64,000 bases of DNA from Erinaceus europaeus (taxonomy: Eukaryota; Chordata; Mammalia; Eulipotyphla; Erinaceidae). This document shows positions 38,506 to 48,775 of the stretch, piece by piece (the stretch's first letter is position 1; every line of letters starts with the position of its first letter). The position numbers were made by a program, and so were the translations under genes. The notes beneath the pieces are model-generated. The model searched no databases, had not been told where the DNA came from, and saw only the letters and a list, made by a program, of their open reading frames with translations. The stretch is taken from NCBI RefSeq assembly GCF_950295315.1, contig NC_080176.1, positions 29,908,109-29,972,108 of the forward strand, written 5' to 3'.

Positions 38506-39067
38506 GAAGGGACTTCAATTCTTCCTTCTTTCTCCCCTGTGGGAGATTATATCAGATAACCCCAGGGATGGAGGGGAACTCTAGAGATACCTATCTGATC
38601 TAGGAGCAAGCAGGTTCAGAGGAGTTAAGTCCCTTCCCCTAGGTCACACAGCAACTGAGTGGCAAGACCCAGAGACCATCAGACAGTGATAAGTTCCCAG
38701 ACCCCTCCTGGTCCTGGCTCATCTGTCTGGCTTCTCATCTGGCCTGACAGCCTCTGACTGATTCTGTGACACTCAGCCATCACTCTGACACATCTTGCAG
38801 AGGCTGTCAACAGAATGGTAAAAGCTCATCTCTGCTTACACATCACCCTCCTGGCAACATCCTCTGCAAGGAACAAAAAGTGGGTGCTGCCAGTGCCTCC
38901 TCCTCCAGCTTATTCGAAATGTCAAAGCCAGTCTCATAAACACTTAGGTGGTTTCTCCTGTTACCAGTATTCCAAACGTTTTCATCTGTGTCAGCCTCCA
39001 GATATTTTGGGAAGCTCTGACCGTGTGTATCATGTTCCAGAGGATACTGGAGTAATCCCCTCACCCC
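38506..39067. other. No recognisable repeat or gene
   Basis: A 94-codon frame (38815-39099) runs into the next SINE and shows no family signature, so I do not call it an exon. Confidence 0.4.
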
Positions 39068-39325
39068 CCGTCAGGGTTATCACTAGGGCTCTGTGCTAGT
39101 ATTACTAACCCTCTGCTCCTGGAGGCCATTTTCCCCATTTTTATAGGATAAGACAGAGGGGAATTAAAAGGGGAGAGGGAAAGAGAAAGAGAGACACCTG
39201 CAGACCTGCTTCATCACTCGCAAAGCTTCCCCCTTGCAGGTGGGGAGCAGGGACTTGAACCTGGATCCTTGTGCTTAGTGTTAGTACTATGTGCACTTAA
39301 CTGAGTGTGTCACCTCTTGGCCCCA
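39068..39325 (-). mobile_element. tRNA-derived SINE, A2 subtype
   Basis: GTCAGGGTTATCACTAGGG, GCTCCTGGAGGCCATTTTCC, CACCTGCAGACCTGCTTCATC, TTGAACCTGGATCC and ACCTCTTGGCCCC. Confidence 0.93.
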
Positions 39326-39797
39326 CTGTCCTGACTGTTTTTCTGAGGAAACCAGCCACCGACCAGGTCCTCCCCTTGCCCCCCTCCCCCATGAGAAGAA
39401 CAAGTCCCACCATCCCAGGCCCAGGCCACCTTTTCAGCAGGGCCAAATCTGCAGAGCTCAGTGAGAGACTGGGAGAGGGGCCAGCCTGCAGCTGTCTGTG
39501 CACGAAATTAATTCCCATCCCTGCCGAAATCAGTTCCCTCTTAAAAGACAGAAATCAAATTACCTAAGTTCCTCTGCTGGGAGAGTCGCGGGCTCTGCAT
39601 CCTGATGATTAACAGTACAATGGCACTTAAAAACCCATGTCCGCCTTTCTTTTTCTAAAAAATTCTTTTTCTTTCTTTCTTTCTTTCTTTCTTTCTTTTT
39701 GCTCTCATAAGTGCACTTTATTATTATTTTTTTGTTATATGGGTGGGGAAAAGACTTATGACAATAATTCAGGAAGGAGTATTTTAAAAAATCAAAG
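39326..39797. other. Single-copy-looking sequence, possibly with conserved core
   Basis: At about 39,500-39,640, CACGAAATTAATTCCCATCC, AATCAAATTACCTAAG and CTGATGATTAACAGTACAATG look like TAAT-motif non-coding DNA. A (TTTC)n run lies at 39661-39698. Confidence 0.35.
39661..39698 (+). repeat. (TTTC)n microsatellite
   Basis: About nine TTTC units. Confidence 0.95.
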
Positions 39798-39798
39798 T

Positions 39799-39998
39799 TG
39801 GGCCAGGTGGTGGCATGCCTGATTAAGCACTCACATTACAGTGGGCAAGGACCCAGGTTCAAGACCTCGGTTCCCACGTGCAGGTGGAAAGATTTGCTAG
39901 TGGTAAAGCAGGTATGCAGATGTCTCTCTATCTCTCCCCCCTCCTCCCTCTCAATGTCTCTGTCTCTATCCAATAATAAATAAATAAATGGAGAAAAA
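39799..39998 (+). mobile_element. tRNA-derived SINE, A1 subtype
   Basis: GGGCCAGGTGGTGGCATGCC, GGTTCAAGACC, CCCACGTGCAGGTGG and the CTATCCAATAATAAATAAAT end. Confidence 0.94.
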
Positions 39999-40065
39999 AA
40001 CTCCTTGTTGCAAAATAAAACTCAACATGCTGGAACCATAAAATGATAAAAATATGGGGGAAGGG

Positions 40066-40265
40066 GCCGGATGGTGGCACACCTGGTTGAGCACACATCT
40101 TACAATGCACAAGGATACAGGTTCAAGCCCCCAGTCCCCACCTGCAGGAGGAAAACGTCACAAGTGGTGAAGCAGGGCTGGAAGTGTCTTTCTCCCTCTC
40201 TATATCCCCCCTTCCTCTCAATTTCTAGCTGTCACTATCGAATAAAAATAATAAAGAAAAGAAAA
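40066..40265 (+). mobile_element. tRNA-derived SINE, A1 subtype
   Basis: GGGGCCGGATGGTGGCACACC head, GGTTCAAGCCCCCAGTCCCC and the CACTATCGAATAAAAATAAT end. Flanks share AAAATAT...GGGGAAG / AAAATATATGAGGGAAAG, a probable imperfect duplication. Confidence 0.95.
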
Positions 40266-40445
40266 TATATGAGGGAAAGATTTCTTTAATTTTAGAATGC
40301 AAAAGCCTAGTAAAGCCCAGAAGACATCACACCAGACTGATAGATGCAGATATGCAAAACTGAAAAAAAAAGACTTGTACACAATAAATTACATCAAAAC
40401 AAAACACAAATGGAAACAATTTTGTGAATATGCAAGAGCATTTTA

Positions 40446-40725
40446 GTGGGTTAGGCGATGGTGCACCGGGTTAAGTGCACATTGTACAAAGTGAAAGGAT
40501 ATCCCGAAGGATCCAGGTTCGAGGCCCCATCTCCCCACCTGCAGGGGAGACACTTCCCAAGCAGTGAAGCAGATCTGCAGGTGTCTTCCTCTCCCCTTCT
40601 CTATTTTCCCCTCCCCCTCTCTATTTCTCTCTGTCCTATCCAATAAAACAGAAGCAGTGGGTTCGTAGTGCTGGCACCAAGCCCCAGCAATAACCCTAGA
40701 GGCAAAAAAAATTTAAATTAAAATC
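40446..40725 (+). mobile_element. tRNA-derived SINE, A2 subtype
   Basis: TTAGGCGATGGTGCACCGGG, GGTTCGAGGCCCC, GGGGAGACACTTCCCAAGC and TATCCAATAAAACAGAAGCA. The module starts slightly truncated. Confidence 0.94.
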
Positions 40726-41173
40726 ACTATATACATATAATATATATATAATCAATATATATGTTTCAGTGTTTCTAAACTGATTAACAGTATGTTTCTT
40801 TAAAAATAATACACCTGCTTTAGACTCAGATTTCAATTCAGCAACTCAGGTCTACCTATGAACGACCTTGCATGACTTGCCATAACAGAGCCTAACTTAC
40901 TGAGCTGGGATTTTATCAAGGAAGGACACTTCTGCAGAGCTTTTACCAGAACAAAGCAGACCACCCTGGTGTGAGGAGTAACACTATAAACATCCAGAAT
41001 AAAGGTCAAGACAAAGAGAAAAATTGAAGCAAAGGAAGACTGTGAAAAACTCAGGGATGTGGGGTGGGGTGGGGTATAAATGATTCTTCCTCATGACCCT
41101 TCAAGTCAAACAAAGCTGGGTGAGCTGGGTTCTCTTTCTCCACAGAGATGGCGAGAACAGGTGTGAAAAATGT
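40726..41173. other. No recognisable repeat or gene
   Basis: AT-rich start (TATATATAATCAATATATAT), then mixed single-copy-looking DNA. Confidence 0.4.
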
Positions 41174-41185
41174 CTACTAACCTGG

Positions 41186-41475
41186 GGGCCAGGCAGTAGC
41201 ACAGTGGGTTAAATGCACATGGCGCGAAGCGTGAAAAACGATGTAAGGCTCCCCACCTGCAGGGGGGTCGCTTCACAGGTGGTGAAGCAGGTCTGCAGGT
41301 GTCTATCTTTCTCTCCTCCCTCTATCTTCCCCTCCTCTCTCCATTTATCTTTGTCCTATCCAACGACAACAACAAAATTGGGGGGGGGGGGAATAGCCTC
41401 CAGGAGCAGTGGATTCATAATGCAAGCACCGAGTTCCAGCAATAACCCTAGAAACAAACAAACAAACAAAAAACC
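41186..41475 (+). mobile_element. tRNA-derived SINE with target duplication, box B deleted
   Basis: GGGCCAGGCAGTAGCACAGT head, then GATGTAAGGCTCCCCACCTG, so the GGTTCGAGCCC box B segment is missing. A short CAACAACAAA linker, a G run and the A2 module follow. ACTAACCTGG flanks it exactly at 41176-41185 and 41476-41485. Confidence 0.95.
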
Positions 41476-41559
41476 ACTAACCTGGACTACCACCTTGGCT
41501 GGTAGGTCTACCTCTTGGTCACCAAACCCTTACCAGGACCCTGGCATCAGGAAAAGGGA

Positions 41560-41825
41560 CATCTTATGAATGGTTAAGTACACAGAGTACCATGAACAAG
41601 AACCCTGGTTCAAGCCCTTACTCCCCAGCAGAAGGGAGGGGACACTTGACTAGCAGTGAAGCAGTACTGTAGGTCTCTTTCTCTCTCCACCTCATCTCAA
41701 TTTCTCTCTATTCTATCAAATAAAATAGGAAAATAAATAAATAAATAAGGAAAATGTCCACCAGGCGCAGTGAATTTGTAGTGCCAGCATCAATCCCAGG
41801 CAATAACCTTGAAGGAGAAGAAATA
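41560..41825 (+). mobile_element. tRNA-derived SINE, A2 subtype, head truncated
   Basis: It begins within the head (GAATGGTTAAGTACACAGAG). GGTTCAAGCCC, a (AAAT)n linker and a decayed module follow. Confidence 0.88.
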
Positions 41826-41863
41826 AGAGAGAGGGGGGAGGGAGTGGGAAAGGGAGAGAAAGA

Positions 41864-42085
41864 GGGTGGGGGTGGTTTTTGGCGCATGTGGCTGAGTGCA
41901 CATGTTATAGTGTGCAAGGACCTGGGTTCAAGCCTGCAGTCCTCACATGTAGGGGGAGAGCTTTGCGAGTGGTAAAGCAGGGCTGCAGGTGTCTCTCTGT
42001 CTCTCTTCCTCTCTGTCCCCCCTCCTTTCAATTTTTGACTGTCTCTATCCAATAAACAAATAAATAAAATTAAAATATTTAAAAG
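41864..42085 (+). mobile_element. tRNA-derived SINE, A1 subtype
   Basis: GGTGGTTTTTGGCGCATGTGG, GGTTCAAGCCTGC, GGGGGAGAGCTTTGCGAG and CTATCCAATAAACAAATAA. Confidence 0.93.
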
Positions 42086-42309
42086 AGAGAGGAAGGAAGT
42101 AAAAAAAAGGGAAGAGAAAGGGATTTCCCTCAAGCAGAAGGCAGGGGATGTCACCAGAGCAGTCTGGAAGAAGACAATGGAGCAGGCCCTATGTTCTGGG
42201 ACCCCTGGTCTCATGCCAAGTCTTTTTTAGAAAGTTCTAATCTCTCTACCACCACCTCCACCATTCCTCTCATCCTGGCCTAGTTCCTAATATTTATATT
42301 TTAAATGTA

Positions 42310-42585
42310 TTTATAACTATTTTTTCTGCCTATTTTTTTATTTGATAGGAAAGAGAGAAATCAAGAGAGGAGAGGGAGAAGGAAGGGGAGAGAAAATGAC
42401 AGACACCTGCAGACCTGCTTTACCACTCATGAAGTTTCCAACCTGTAGGTGAGAATCGGGGGCTCGAACCCAGGTTCTTGAATATTGTAAAGTGTGTGTT
42501 ACTAGGTGTGTTACTGTCTGGCTCACTATTTTTATTTTTTAATCAGAAAGAGAGAAACTCAGAGTGAATGGGAAGAGAGAGAGAG

Positions 42586-42620
<35 letters not shown>

Positions 42621-42720
42621 GAGCGCTGCAGCCCTACTTCACCACTTGCCCATCTTCTCATTGCAGGTGAGGACTGGGGGGTGAACTCCCAGCTGATTTC
42701 ACCACACAAATCATCACAAC
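42310..42720 (-). mobile_element. Two antisense SINE A copies
   Basis: 42310-42530 is an A1 copy (TTTATTTGATAGGAAAGAG to GTTACTGTCTGGCTC). 42535-42720 is a second copy with a (GA)n expansion (42574-42622) and a decayed head. Confidence 0.88.
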
Positions 42721-42768
42721 CTGGTTCTAAAGGACTTGGCATCCATCATGGCCAGGCTGATAGACCAC

Positions 42769-42781
42769 ACACACACACACA

Positions 42782-42842
<61 letters not shown>
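42769..42842 (+). repeat. (CA)n microsatellite
   Basis: About 36 CA units with one ATA interruption near 42787 and a CGCG end at 42841. Confidence 0.97.
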
Positions 42843-42844
<2 letters not shown>

Positions 42845-43089
42845 GACACAGCAGGATGAGGAAAGGAGAATAGAAGGAGTCATAGCTTACAAATGCAAAT
42901 CTGTAAAGACTGTGAGCTTCTAGTAATTTCTTTCTGTGGAAAAAAATATATACCTCCATTTGCTTCCTGGCCAGAATATTGTAGCTTTCTCCATGCATGT
43001 CTGAAAAACTGATCTCATAAGTCAAGGCATTTTGGAGGCAGAACAGACCATGTAAATATGGCAATGGGACTTGCATTTCTCAGGTGTTT

Positions 43090-43376
43090 GTTTGTTTGTT
43101 TTAAAATTGCCTCTAGGATTATAGCTGGGGCTTGGTGTCGAAACCACTGCTCCTGATGGCCATTTTTTTCTTTTCTTTTTTCTACTTCATTGAATAGGAC
43201 ACAGAGAAATTGAGAGAGGAGGGGAGATAGAGAGGGAGAGAGACAGAGAGACACCTGCAGACCTGCTTCATCAGGTATTAAGTGCTCCCCCTTGCAGGTG
43301 GGGAGCAGGAACTTGAACTTGGATCCTTGTGCATGATGTGTGCTCAACCAGGTGCACTACCACCCAGCCCCAGCCT
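43090..43376 (-). mobile_element. tRNA-derived SINE, A2 subtype
   Basis: ATTGCCTCTAGGATTATAGC, CACTGCTCCTGATGGCC, CACCTGCAGACCTGCTTCATC, TTGAACTTGGATCC and GGTGCACTACCACCCAGCCCC. (GTTT)n precedes it. Confidence 0.93.
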
Positions 43377-43777
43377 CTCACACTTTGCAGTTTATAAAGC
43401 ACTTCTGCATTACTGGCCTCATTTACAAGATCCTCAGTTCAGGGCAGTGATCTCTCCCTGCTCAGAGACAGGAAAAGAAACAGAAGGAGACAGACATTCA
43501 CTGACAAACACCCACTCCACAGCAGACCAGGGGTCAAGACCTCAGACACACTACCCCAGCCTGACCAAATGTAACTGGGAATAAGTTACCAAGATTTTGC
43601 ACTACCCAAGGGTGGAGTTTAATAAAAGGTAGAGCCACTCAGATCCCTTCCAAACCAGAGGTGAAGGCAGTTCCCTCGGAAAAATCAGAAGTCTGCACTG
43701 GAGAGAAGACTAGCTGACAGATGCCATTGCCTCCAACCACCCTCCCACTTGTGGTGTACTGGAAACCATTTTCTTAA
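43377..43777. other. No recognisable repeat or gene
   Basis: Mixed DNA with no repeat, exon or regulatory signature I can support. Confidence 0.4.
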
Positions 43778-44045
43778 GCCCAGGCAATGGCGCATCTGGT
43801 TTTGACCACACATTGCCATGTGCAAGGACCTGGGTTCCAGCTCCCAGTCCCCAACAGCAGGGGGAAAGCTTCACGAGTGGTGAAGAAGGTCTGCAGATGT
43901 CTCTCTTTCTCCCTCTCTATCTCCCCTCTCCCTTTCTTCTCAGTTTCTCTGTCCTATCAAGTAAAAAGGGAAAAAAGGCTGCCAAGTAGATTCTTTGTGG
44001 AGGCACTGAGTCCTATCAATCAACCTGGTAATACAAATTTAAAAA
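43778..44045 (+). mobile_element. tRNA-derived SINE, A2 subtype
   Basis: AGCCCAGGCAATGGCGCATC, GGTTCCAGCTCC, GGGGGAAAGCTTCACGAG, TATCAAGTAAAAAGG and a decayed module. Confidence 0.9.
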
Positions 44046-44179
44046 TAAATGATATATAAGAAAACTAGCCACTTTCTTCCCTCTTGATGATGATTATTTT
44101 GGTGATGTGTATATTATTTCTGCCACAAGGGTTGTCACTGGGGCTCAGTCACTGAGCTTGCCCAATTTCATTGTTCCTG

Positions 44180-44672
44180 ATGGTCATTTTTAATTTTTTA
44201 AATTATCTTTATTTATTTGTTGGATAGAGACAGTCAGAAATCAAGACAGGAGGGGGAGAGGGAGAGAGGGACACCTCAGTGGGGTTCACACAGTGGTCTA
44301 AACGAGTTAAGCACACATAGTATGAAGTATGAGGACCTGCATAAGGATCCCGGTTCAAGATGCCAACCCAGCTCCCCACCTGTGGGGGGGGTCTCTTCAC
44401 AAGCAGTGAGACAGGTCTGCAGGTATCTCTCTCCCTCTCCCTCTCTATTTCCCCCTCCTCTCTCAATTTCACCCTGTTCTATCCAATAAAATGGAAAAAA
44501 TGGTCATCAGGAGAGGGGGATTCATAGCTCCAGCACCAGAGAGAGAGAGACCCACAACACTGCTTCACCACTCGAAAAGCTTTCCCTCAGCAGGTGGGGA
44601 CCAGGGGCTCAAACCTGGCTCCTTGTGTATTGCAACATGTGCACTCAACCAGGTGCACCATCACCTGGCCTT
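44180..44672 (-). mobile_element. Antisense A1 SINE interrupted by a sense A2 SINE
   Basis: Outer antisense copy: tail and body at about 44195-44277 (TTTGTTGGATAGAGACAGTC), resuming at about 44540 (CACAACACTGCTTCACCAC to CAGGTGCACCATCACCTGGCC). The inner sense copy (about 44278-44540) has AACGAGTTAAGCACACATAG, GGTTCAAGATGCC and a partial module, giving a natural inverted pair. Confidence 0.88.
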
Positions 44673-44860
44673 TTTTTTTTTCTTTTATACAGTGTGAGTG
44701 ACAGAGAGAAAAAGCAAGAAGGAAAGAGGAGAGACCCCTTCAGGCTTGCTCCACCACTGGTGAAGCTTCCCCTGATGCAGGTGGGGACCTGGAGCTTGAA
44801 CCCGGGTCCTTGTGCATGGTAGCATGTATGCTCACCTAGGTAGGCCACCACCCAGCCCTA
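44673..44860 (-). mobile_element. tRNA-derived SINE, A1 subtype
   Basis: A T run (the antisense tail) is followed by CAGGCTTGCTCCACCACTGG, GAGCTTGAACCCGGGTCC and TAGGTAGGCCACCACCCAGCC. Confidence 0.93.
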
Positions 44861-45279
44861 TTGAGTGAGTGACTGATACCCTGCCCAGTGATTGAGGGCA
44901 CAAACTCAGTGCTGGTATAGTTGCATTAAAAGGAGCAGGACACTTAGAATAAGGGAGAAGCAATTACTCTGTGGATCGCTTTTATCTGCATACACTTGTG
45001 AAAAGGTCAGACCCAACTAAGAACTGTGAGCTGGAGTCCTTTCAGTGGAAAGATAATCTTACTATTTGAGGCAGGTGGCAAGCATCCCAGAACAACCATA
45101 AGAAAAAAGCCTGCATGCTTGGGACATCTGCCTTCAGGACTCTGATGGGTTGCCTAAGCTCACTGTGTTTGCCAGAGGATGGAGTTAGCTTGGAAGTGGC
45201 ATGCCAGTAGATTCAAGTTCCTACAGGCTGTGAGACCTGGTGGACCAGCTTCCATTTGGAGTCTTGCATTCATCTGTGC
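44861..45279. other. No recognisable repeat or gene
   Basis: Single-copy-looking DNA upstream of an L1-b copy. No supported feature. Confidence 0.4.
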
Positions 45280-46250
45280 TAAACAGGAATATTTGTGGGC
45301 CCTAGGTAAGATCAATGGGGTAAGCAGTATTTACAAACTTTCCTCATGTTTGTGAGCTACTCTCTCCCCTAATCCAGTTTTCTAGACCTATTCTCAAGTT
45401 CTGACACCATCTTCCCAGAAAATAGTTTAGTCCACCTGCATGTTAACTATCAGGTTCAGGAAAAAACTACTAAAGTCATGGGACCCTTGGAATATAGCTA
45501 AAATAGACCTAGCCTTAACCTTAAAAAGAAAAATACCTAAAGATTCTAAGCATTTTCCAAAATAGAAACCCCTAATTTTATCTGTTCTTTTCCTATCTTT
45601 GTGTTCCTGTTTATTAAACAGTTTTCCCTGCTTTATATCTTACTACCTTTTAGCCACCAAGATGCAGGTATTACCATAATTCCATCCTAAATTCCCTGGG
45701 CAGATGATCTCACCAGTGTGTCCTGGAACCTCACCGCCTCAGAGTCTTATTCCATCTGGGAAAGATAGAGACAGGCTGGGAGTATGGGTCAACCTGCCAA
45801 TGCCCGTGTCCAGTGGAGAAGCAGTTACAGAAGCCAGACCTCCCACCTTCTGCACCCTATAAAGAATTTTGATCCATATTCCTAGAGGGATAAAGAATAG
45901 GGAAGCTAGGGGCCAGGCAGTGGTGCACCTGGTTAAGTGCTCACATTACAGTGTGCAAAGACCAGGGTTCAAGACCCTGGTCCCCACTTGCGGGGGGGGG
46001 AGATTCATGACTGGTGAAGCAGGGCTGCAGGTGTCTTTCTCTCCCTCTCTATCTCCCCTTCCTCTCTCAATTTTATCTCTGTCTCTATCCAGTAATAAAT
46101 TAAAGAATTAAAAAATAAAGAAATAAAAGGAAAGAATAAGGAAGCAGGGATGGGACACTGAACTCTGGTGGGGGGAATTGTATGGAATTGTACCGCTGTT
46201 ATTTTACAATCTTGTTTAGTCATTATTTAATCACTAATAAATATTTAAAA
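45280..46250 (+). mobile_element. L1-b LINE 3' end, long form, split by a SINE
   Basis: GTAAGATCAATGGGGTAAGC, GTGAGCTACTCTCTCCCC, CACCAGTGTGTCCTGGAACC and CCTAGAGGGATAAAGAATAG precede the SINE. AAAGAATAAGGAAGCAGGGA, GAACTCTGGTGG and AATCACTAATAAATATTT follow it. Confidence 0.85.
45907..46130 (+). mobile_element. tRNA-derived SINE, A1 subtype, inside L1-b, with target duplication
   Basis: GGGGCCAGGCAGTGGTGCACC to CTATCCAGTAATAAATTAAA. AAAGAATAGGGAAGC (45892-45906) and AAAGAATAAGGAAGC (46131-46145) flank it with one mismatch. Confidence 0.95.
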
Positions 46251-46799
46251 CAAAACAAAAAGGCTAGCATCAGCCTCTCCCTCTCCTAGCACAACTGTGA
46301 GGACTCTGTGAGATGATCTATGTAAATGCTGGGTCTGGGATCTGAAATACTCTAATCTACTGGTCGGTTTACCAGGCAAGCTGCTCATCCTGGGGGAAGG
46401 AGGGAGAGAAGTGAAGAAGGGAGGGAAGGAGGGGCTGCAGTGGGAAATCAGATCTCTTCTCGAGACTAATTTCAGAACTGATGTTTTGAAAAGCAAAAAT
46501 CAAATCCAGCTAGCCTCACAAAGGGGATAAGGCGTTTGATTCCTCCCTAGTGGAGGAAATAGCTCTTTATCTTTTCAGTCAAATTTGGGCCAGGAGTGTG
46601 TCTCTCCTGCTCCCACCTCCTGCTTCTAGAACAAGCCTCCCTGTGAATAAGGACTCTAAGAGTGACTGGTGTCTTACAAGATCATATATCCCTTAGAACA
46701 AGGAACTATGATCTGTAGCTACAAAGTTTCCTGTTCTGTTGATGACTCCTCCTCCTTATCCCTCTCCTTTCCTTTCCTTTTTCTCCTTTTTCATTTTCT
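46251..46799. other. No recognisable repeat or gene
   Basis: No repeat signature beyond a short pyrimidine-rich run at about 46745-46795. Confidence 0.4.
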
Positions 46800-47025
46800 T
46801 ACTCTCCTGCTATTATTTATTTATTCACTTATTCATTATTGGATAGAGATAGAAATTGAGAAGGAAAGGAGAGATAGAGAGAGAAAGACAGAGAGACACC
46901 TGCAGTCCAACTTCACCACTCATAGAGGAAAAACTCTACAGGTGGGATCCAGGGGGACTTAAAACTGGGTCCTTCAGCACTGTAATGTGTGCACTTAACC
47001 AGGTACACCACCATCTGGCCCCTTT
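46800..47025 (-). mobile_element. tRNA-derived SINE, A1 subtype
   Basis: TTATTTATTTATTCACTTATTC tail, ATTGGATAGAGATAGAAATTG, CACCTGCAGTCCAACTTCACC and AGGTACACCACCATCTGGCCCC. Confidence 0.93.
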
Positions 47026-47054
47026 TCTCCTTCTTCTCTTAAAGATTTATTTAG

Positions 47055-47505
47055 GAGGTTGGGCAGTAGTGCACTGAGTTAAGCGTACAATGTGCAAAGC
47101 ACAGGACACACTCAATGATCAAGGTTTGAGCCCCTGGCTCTCCACCTGCACAAGCGGTGAAGCAGGTCTGCAGTCTATCTCTCTCTTCCCTTTTCCTCCT
47201 CTCTTGATTTCTCTCTGTCCTATCCAATAAAATAGCAAGAAAGAGAAGAAGAGAAGAGAAGAGAAGAGAAGAGAAGAGAAGAGAAGAGAAGAGAAGAGAA
47301 GAGAAGAAAAGAGGAGAGGAGAGGAGAGGAGAGGAGAGGAGAGGAGAGGAGAGGAGAGGAGAAGAGAAAAGAAAAGAAAAGAAAAGAAAAGAAAAGAAAA
47401 GAAAAGAAAAGAAAAGGAAAAAGTGTCGACCAGGAGCTGTGGATTCATGCTGCAGGCTCTGAGCCCCAGTGATTACCCTGGAGGCAAAAATAAATAAATA
47501 AATAT
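47055..47505 (+). mobile_element. tRNA-derived SINE, A2 subtype, carrying a 180-bp microsatellite
   Basis: Head and body run to CTATCCAATAAAATAGC (47235). The module (GGAGCTGTGGATTCATG to ATTACCCTGGAGG) resumes at about 47430. The linker between them has grown into the purine array listed next. Confidence 0.94.
47236..47420 (+). repeat. (GAAGA)n, (GAGGA)n and (GAAAA)n array in a SINE linker
   Basis: Three successive pentanucleotide blocks of pure purine: GAAGA at about 47243-47308, GAGGA at about 47309-47360 and GAAAA at about 47361-47416. Confidence 0.97.
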
Positions 47506-47536
47506 TTATTTATTTATTTATTCATTTATTTATTTC
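47488..47536. repeat. (AAAT)n/(ATTT)n near-perfect palindrome
   Basis: AAATAAATAAATAAAT switches directly to ATTTATTTATTTATTTATT, giving an inverted repeat of about 20 bp per arm with no loop. Confidence 0.92.
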
Positions 47537-47539
47537 CAA

Positions 47540-48245
47540 TGCCATACTTGTGTGTCCCTAGGAATATATCTAGAATGGACTTCCTTGCTTCTTTCCATCC
47601 TAAGATCCCTATTTTCACCTGCTCTGCTCCTACTTTTTGTTTCTTGTTCATTAATCATTTTGTCCTGCTTTGTATCTTGCTGCCTTTCAGCCATCAAGTT
47701 GCAGATGTTATCATGAATCTATCCTGACTTCTCTGGGCAGACAACCTCACTGCTTCAGAGCCCCTGCCTGACCAGGGAAAGATAGAAACAGGCTGGGGGT
47801 ATGGATCCACCTGCCAATGTCTATGTTCAGCATAGAAACAACTACAGAAGCCAGAATTCCCACCTTCTGTACCCCCAAAATAAATTTTATCCATAATCCC
47901 AGTGGGGGACAAATAATAGGGGGAAGATGACCAGAGGGCTCTGAACTCCACTCCATCAGGAATCAGAGAGGAGGAAAAAGGGAGGGCATTTGGATATAAT
48001 AATAAATGTATATGTGACTTGGAAAGGAAGAGAAAAAGGGACCTTAAAAATGCGAAATATATACAGATATAGAGATATAGTTGTAGAAATAACAATTAAT
48101 CCATGTCTACAACCTTGGGAGAAAAGCTGTAACTTACATGGGAGGGATTGGGGATCCAGAACTCTAGTGGTGGGACTGGAGCAGAGTTGTACCCCTGTTG
48201 ACATGTAATTTTTAAATCAATATTAAATCACTAGCAAAAATATTT
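47540..48245 (+). mobile_element. L1-b LINE 3' end with an extra internal segment
   Basis: CCCTAGGAATATATCTAGAAT, GCAGATGTTATCATGAATC and CTGGGGGTATGGATCCACC are typical. A segment at about 47960-48140 (AGATATAGAGATATAGTTG and GTCTACAACCTTGGGAG) is absent from the other copies here. The usual end follows (GAACTCTAGTGGTGGG, AAATCACTAGCAAAAAT). Confidence 0.7.
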
Positions 48246-48254
48246 ATTTACTAC

Positions 48255-48640
48255 TTGTTTTTAATTTTTCTTCTGGATGAATTATTTACAGTAAATAGTA
48301 AATACAGTTGTTGGCATATGTGTAAAATTTCAGGTGCGGGGAGATAGCATAATGTTTATGCAGAGAGGCTCTCTTGCCTGAGGCTCCCAAGTCCCAGGTT
48401 CAATCCCCCTATACCATCATAAGCCAGAGCTGAGCAGTGCTCTGGTAAGAGAAGGAAAAAAAAAGGTAAAATTTCTAGGTTTTCTGCAAGACATTTTAAC
48501 CCCCACCTAAGGCCTCCTCTACCACTGTGCACCACGACCTAAAAGCCAGAGTCTTTTACCTTGGTTCAATACATCAAACCCAGTCCAAGTTCTACTCTGT
48601 GTTTACTCTTTCTGTTCTTATTTCTCAGCTTCTGCCTCAC
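48255..48640 (-). mobile_element. L1-a LINE 3' end, antisense, split by a B-family SINE
   Basis: GTTGTTGGCATATGTGTAAAA, then TCTAGGTTTTCTGCAAGAC, GGCCTCCTCTACCACTG, TTACCTTGGTTCAATACATC and CTCAGCTTCTGCC. Confidence 0.8.
48332..48465 (+). mobile_element. SINE, B family, with exact 10-bp target duplication
   Basis: AGGTGCGGGGAGATAGCATA, TTTATGCAGAGAGGCTCTC, AGGTTCAATCCCCCTATACC and GAGCAGTGCTCTGGTAAGAG. GTAAAATTTC flanks it at 48322-48331 and 48466-48475. Confidence 0.95.
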
Positions 48641-48644
48641 TGAT

Positions 48645-48775
48645 TTTTCTGAAGGAGTTAGAGCAGAACACTCCTTAGCTCTGACATATGGTGGTGTCTG
48701 GGATTGAACCCTGGACCTCAGGCATTCGAGTCCTGAGCCTCAATGCTGATCAATTTCCCTGGCCCCTCCATTCCA
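48645..48775 (-). mobile_element. SINE, B-like, antisense, diverged
   Basis: CTTAGCTCTGACATATGGTGG, GGGATTGAACCCTGGACCTC and TCAATTTCCCTGGCCCC. Confidence 0.7.

Noticed and set aside
38815..39099. Possible host exon with a 94-codon frame
   Set aside because: The frame runs into an antisense SINE, shows no domain, and I could not find a consistent splice pair.
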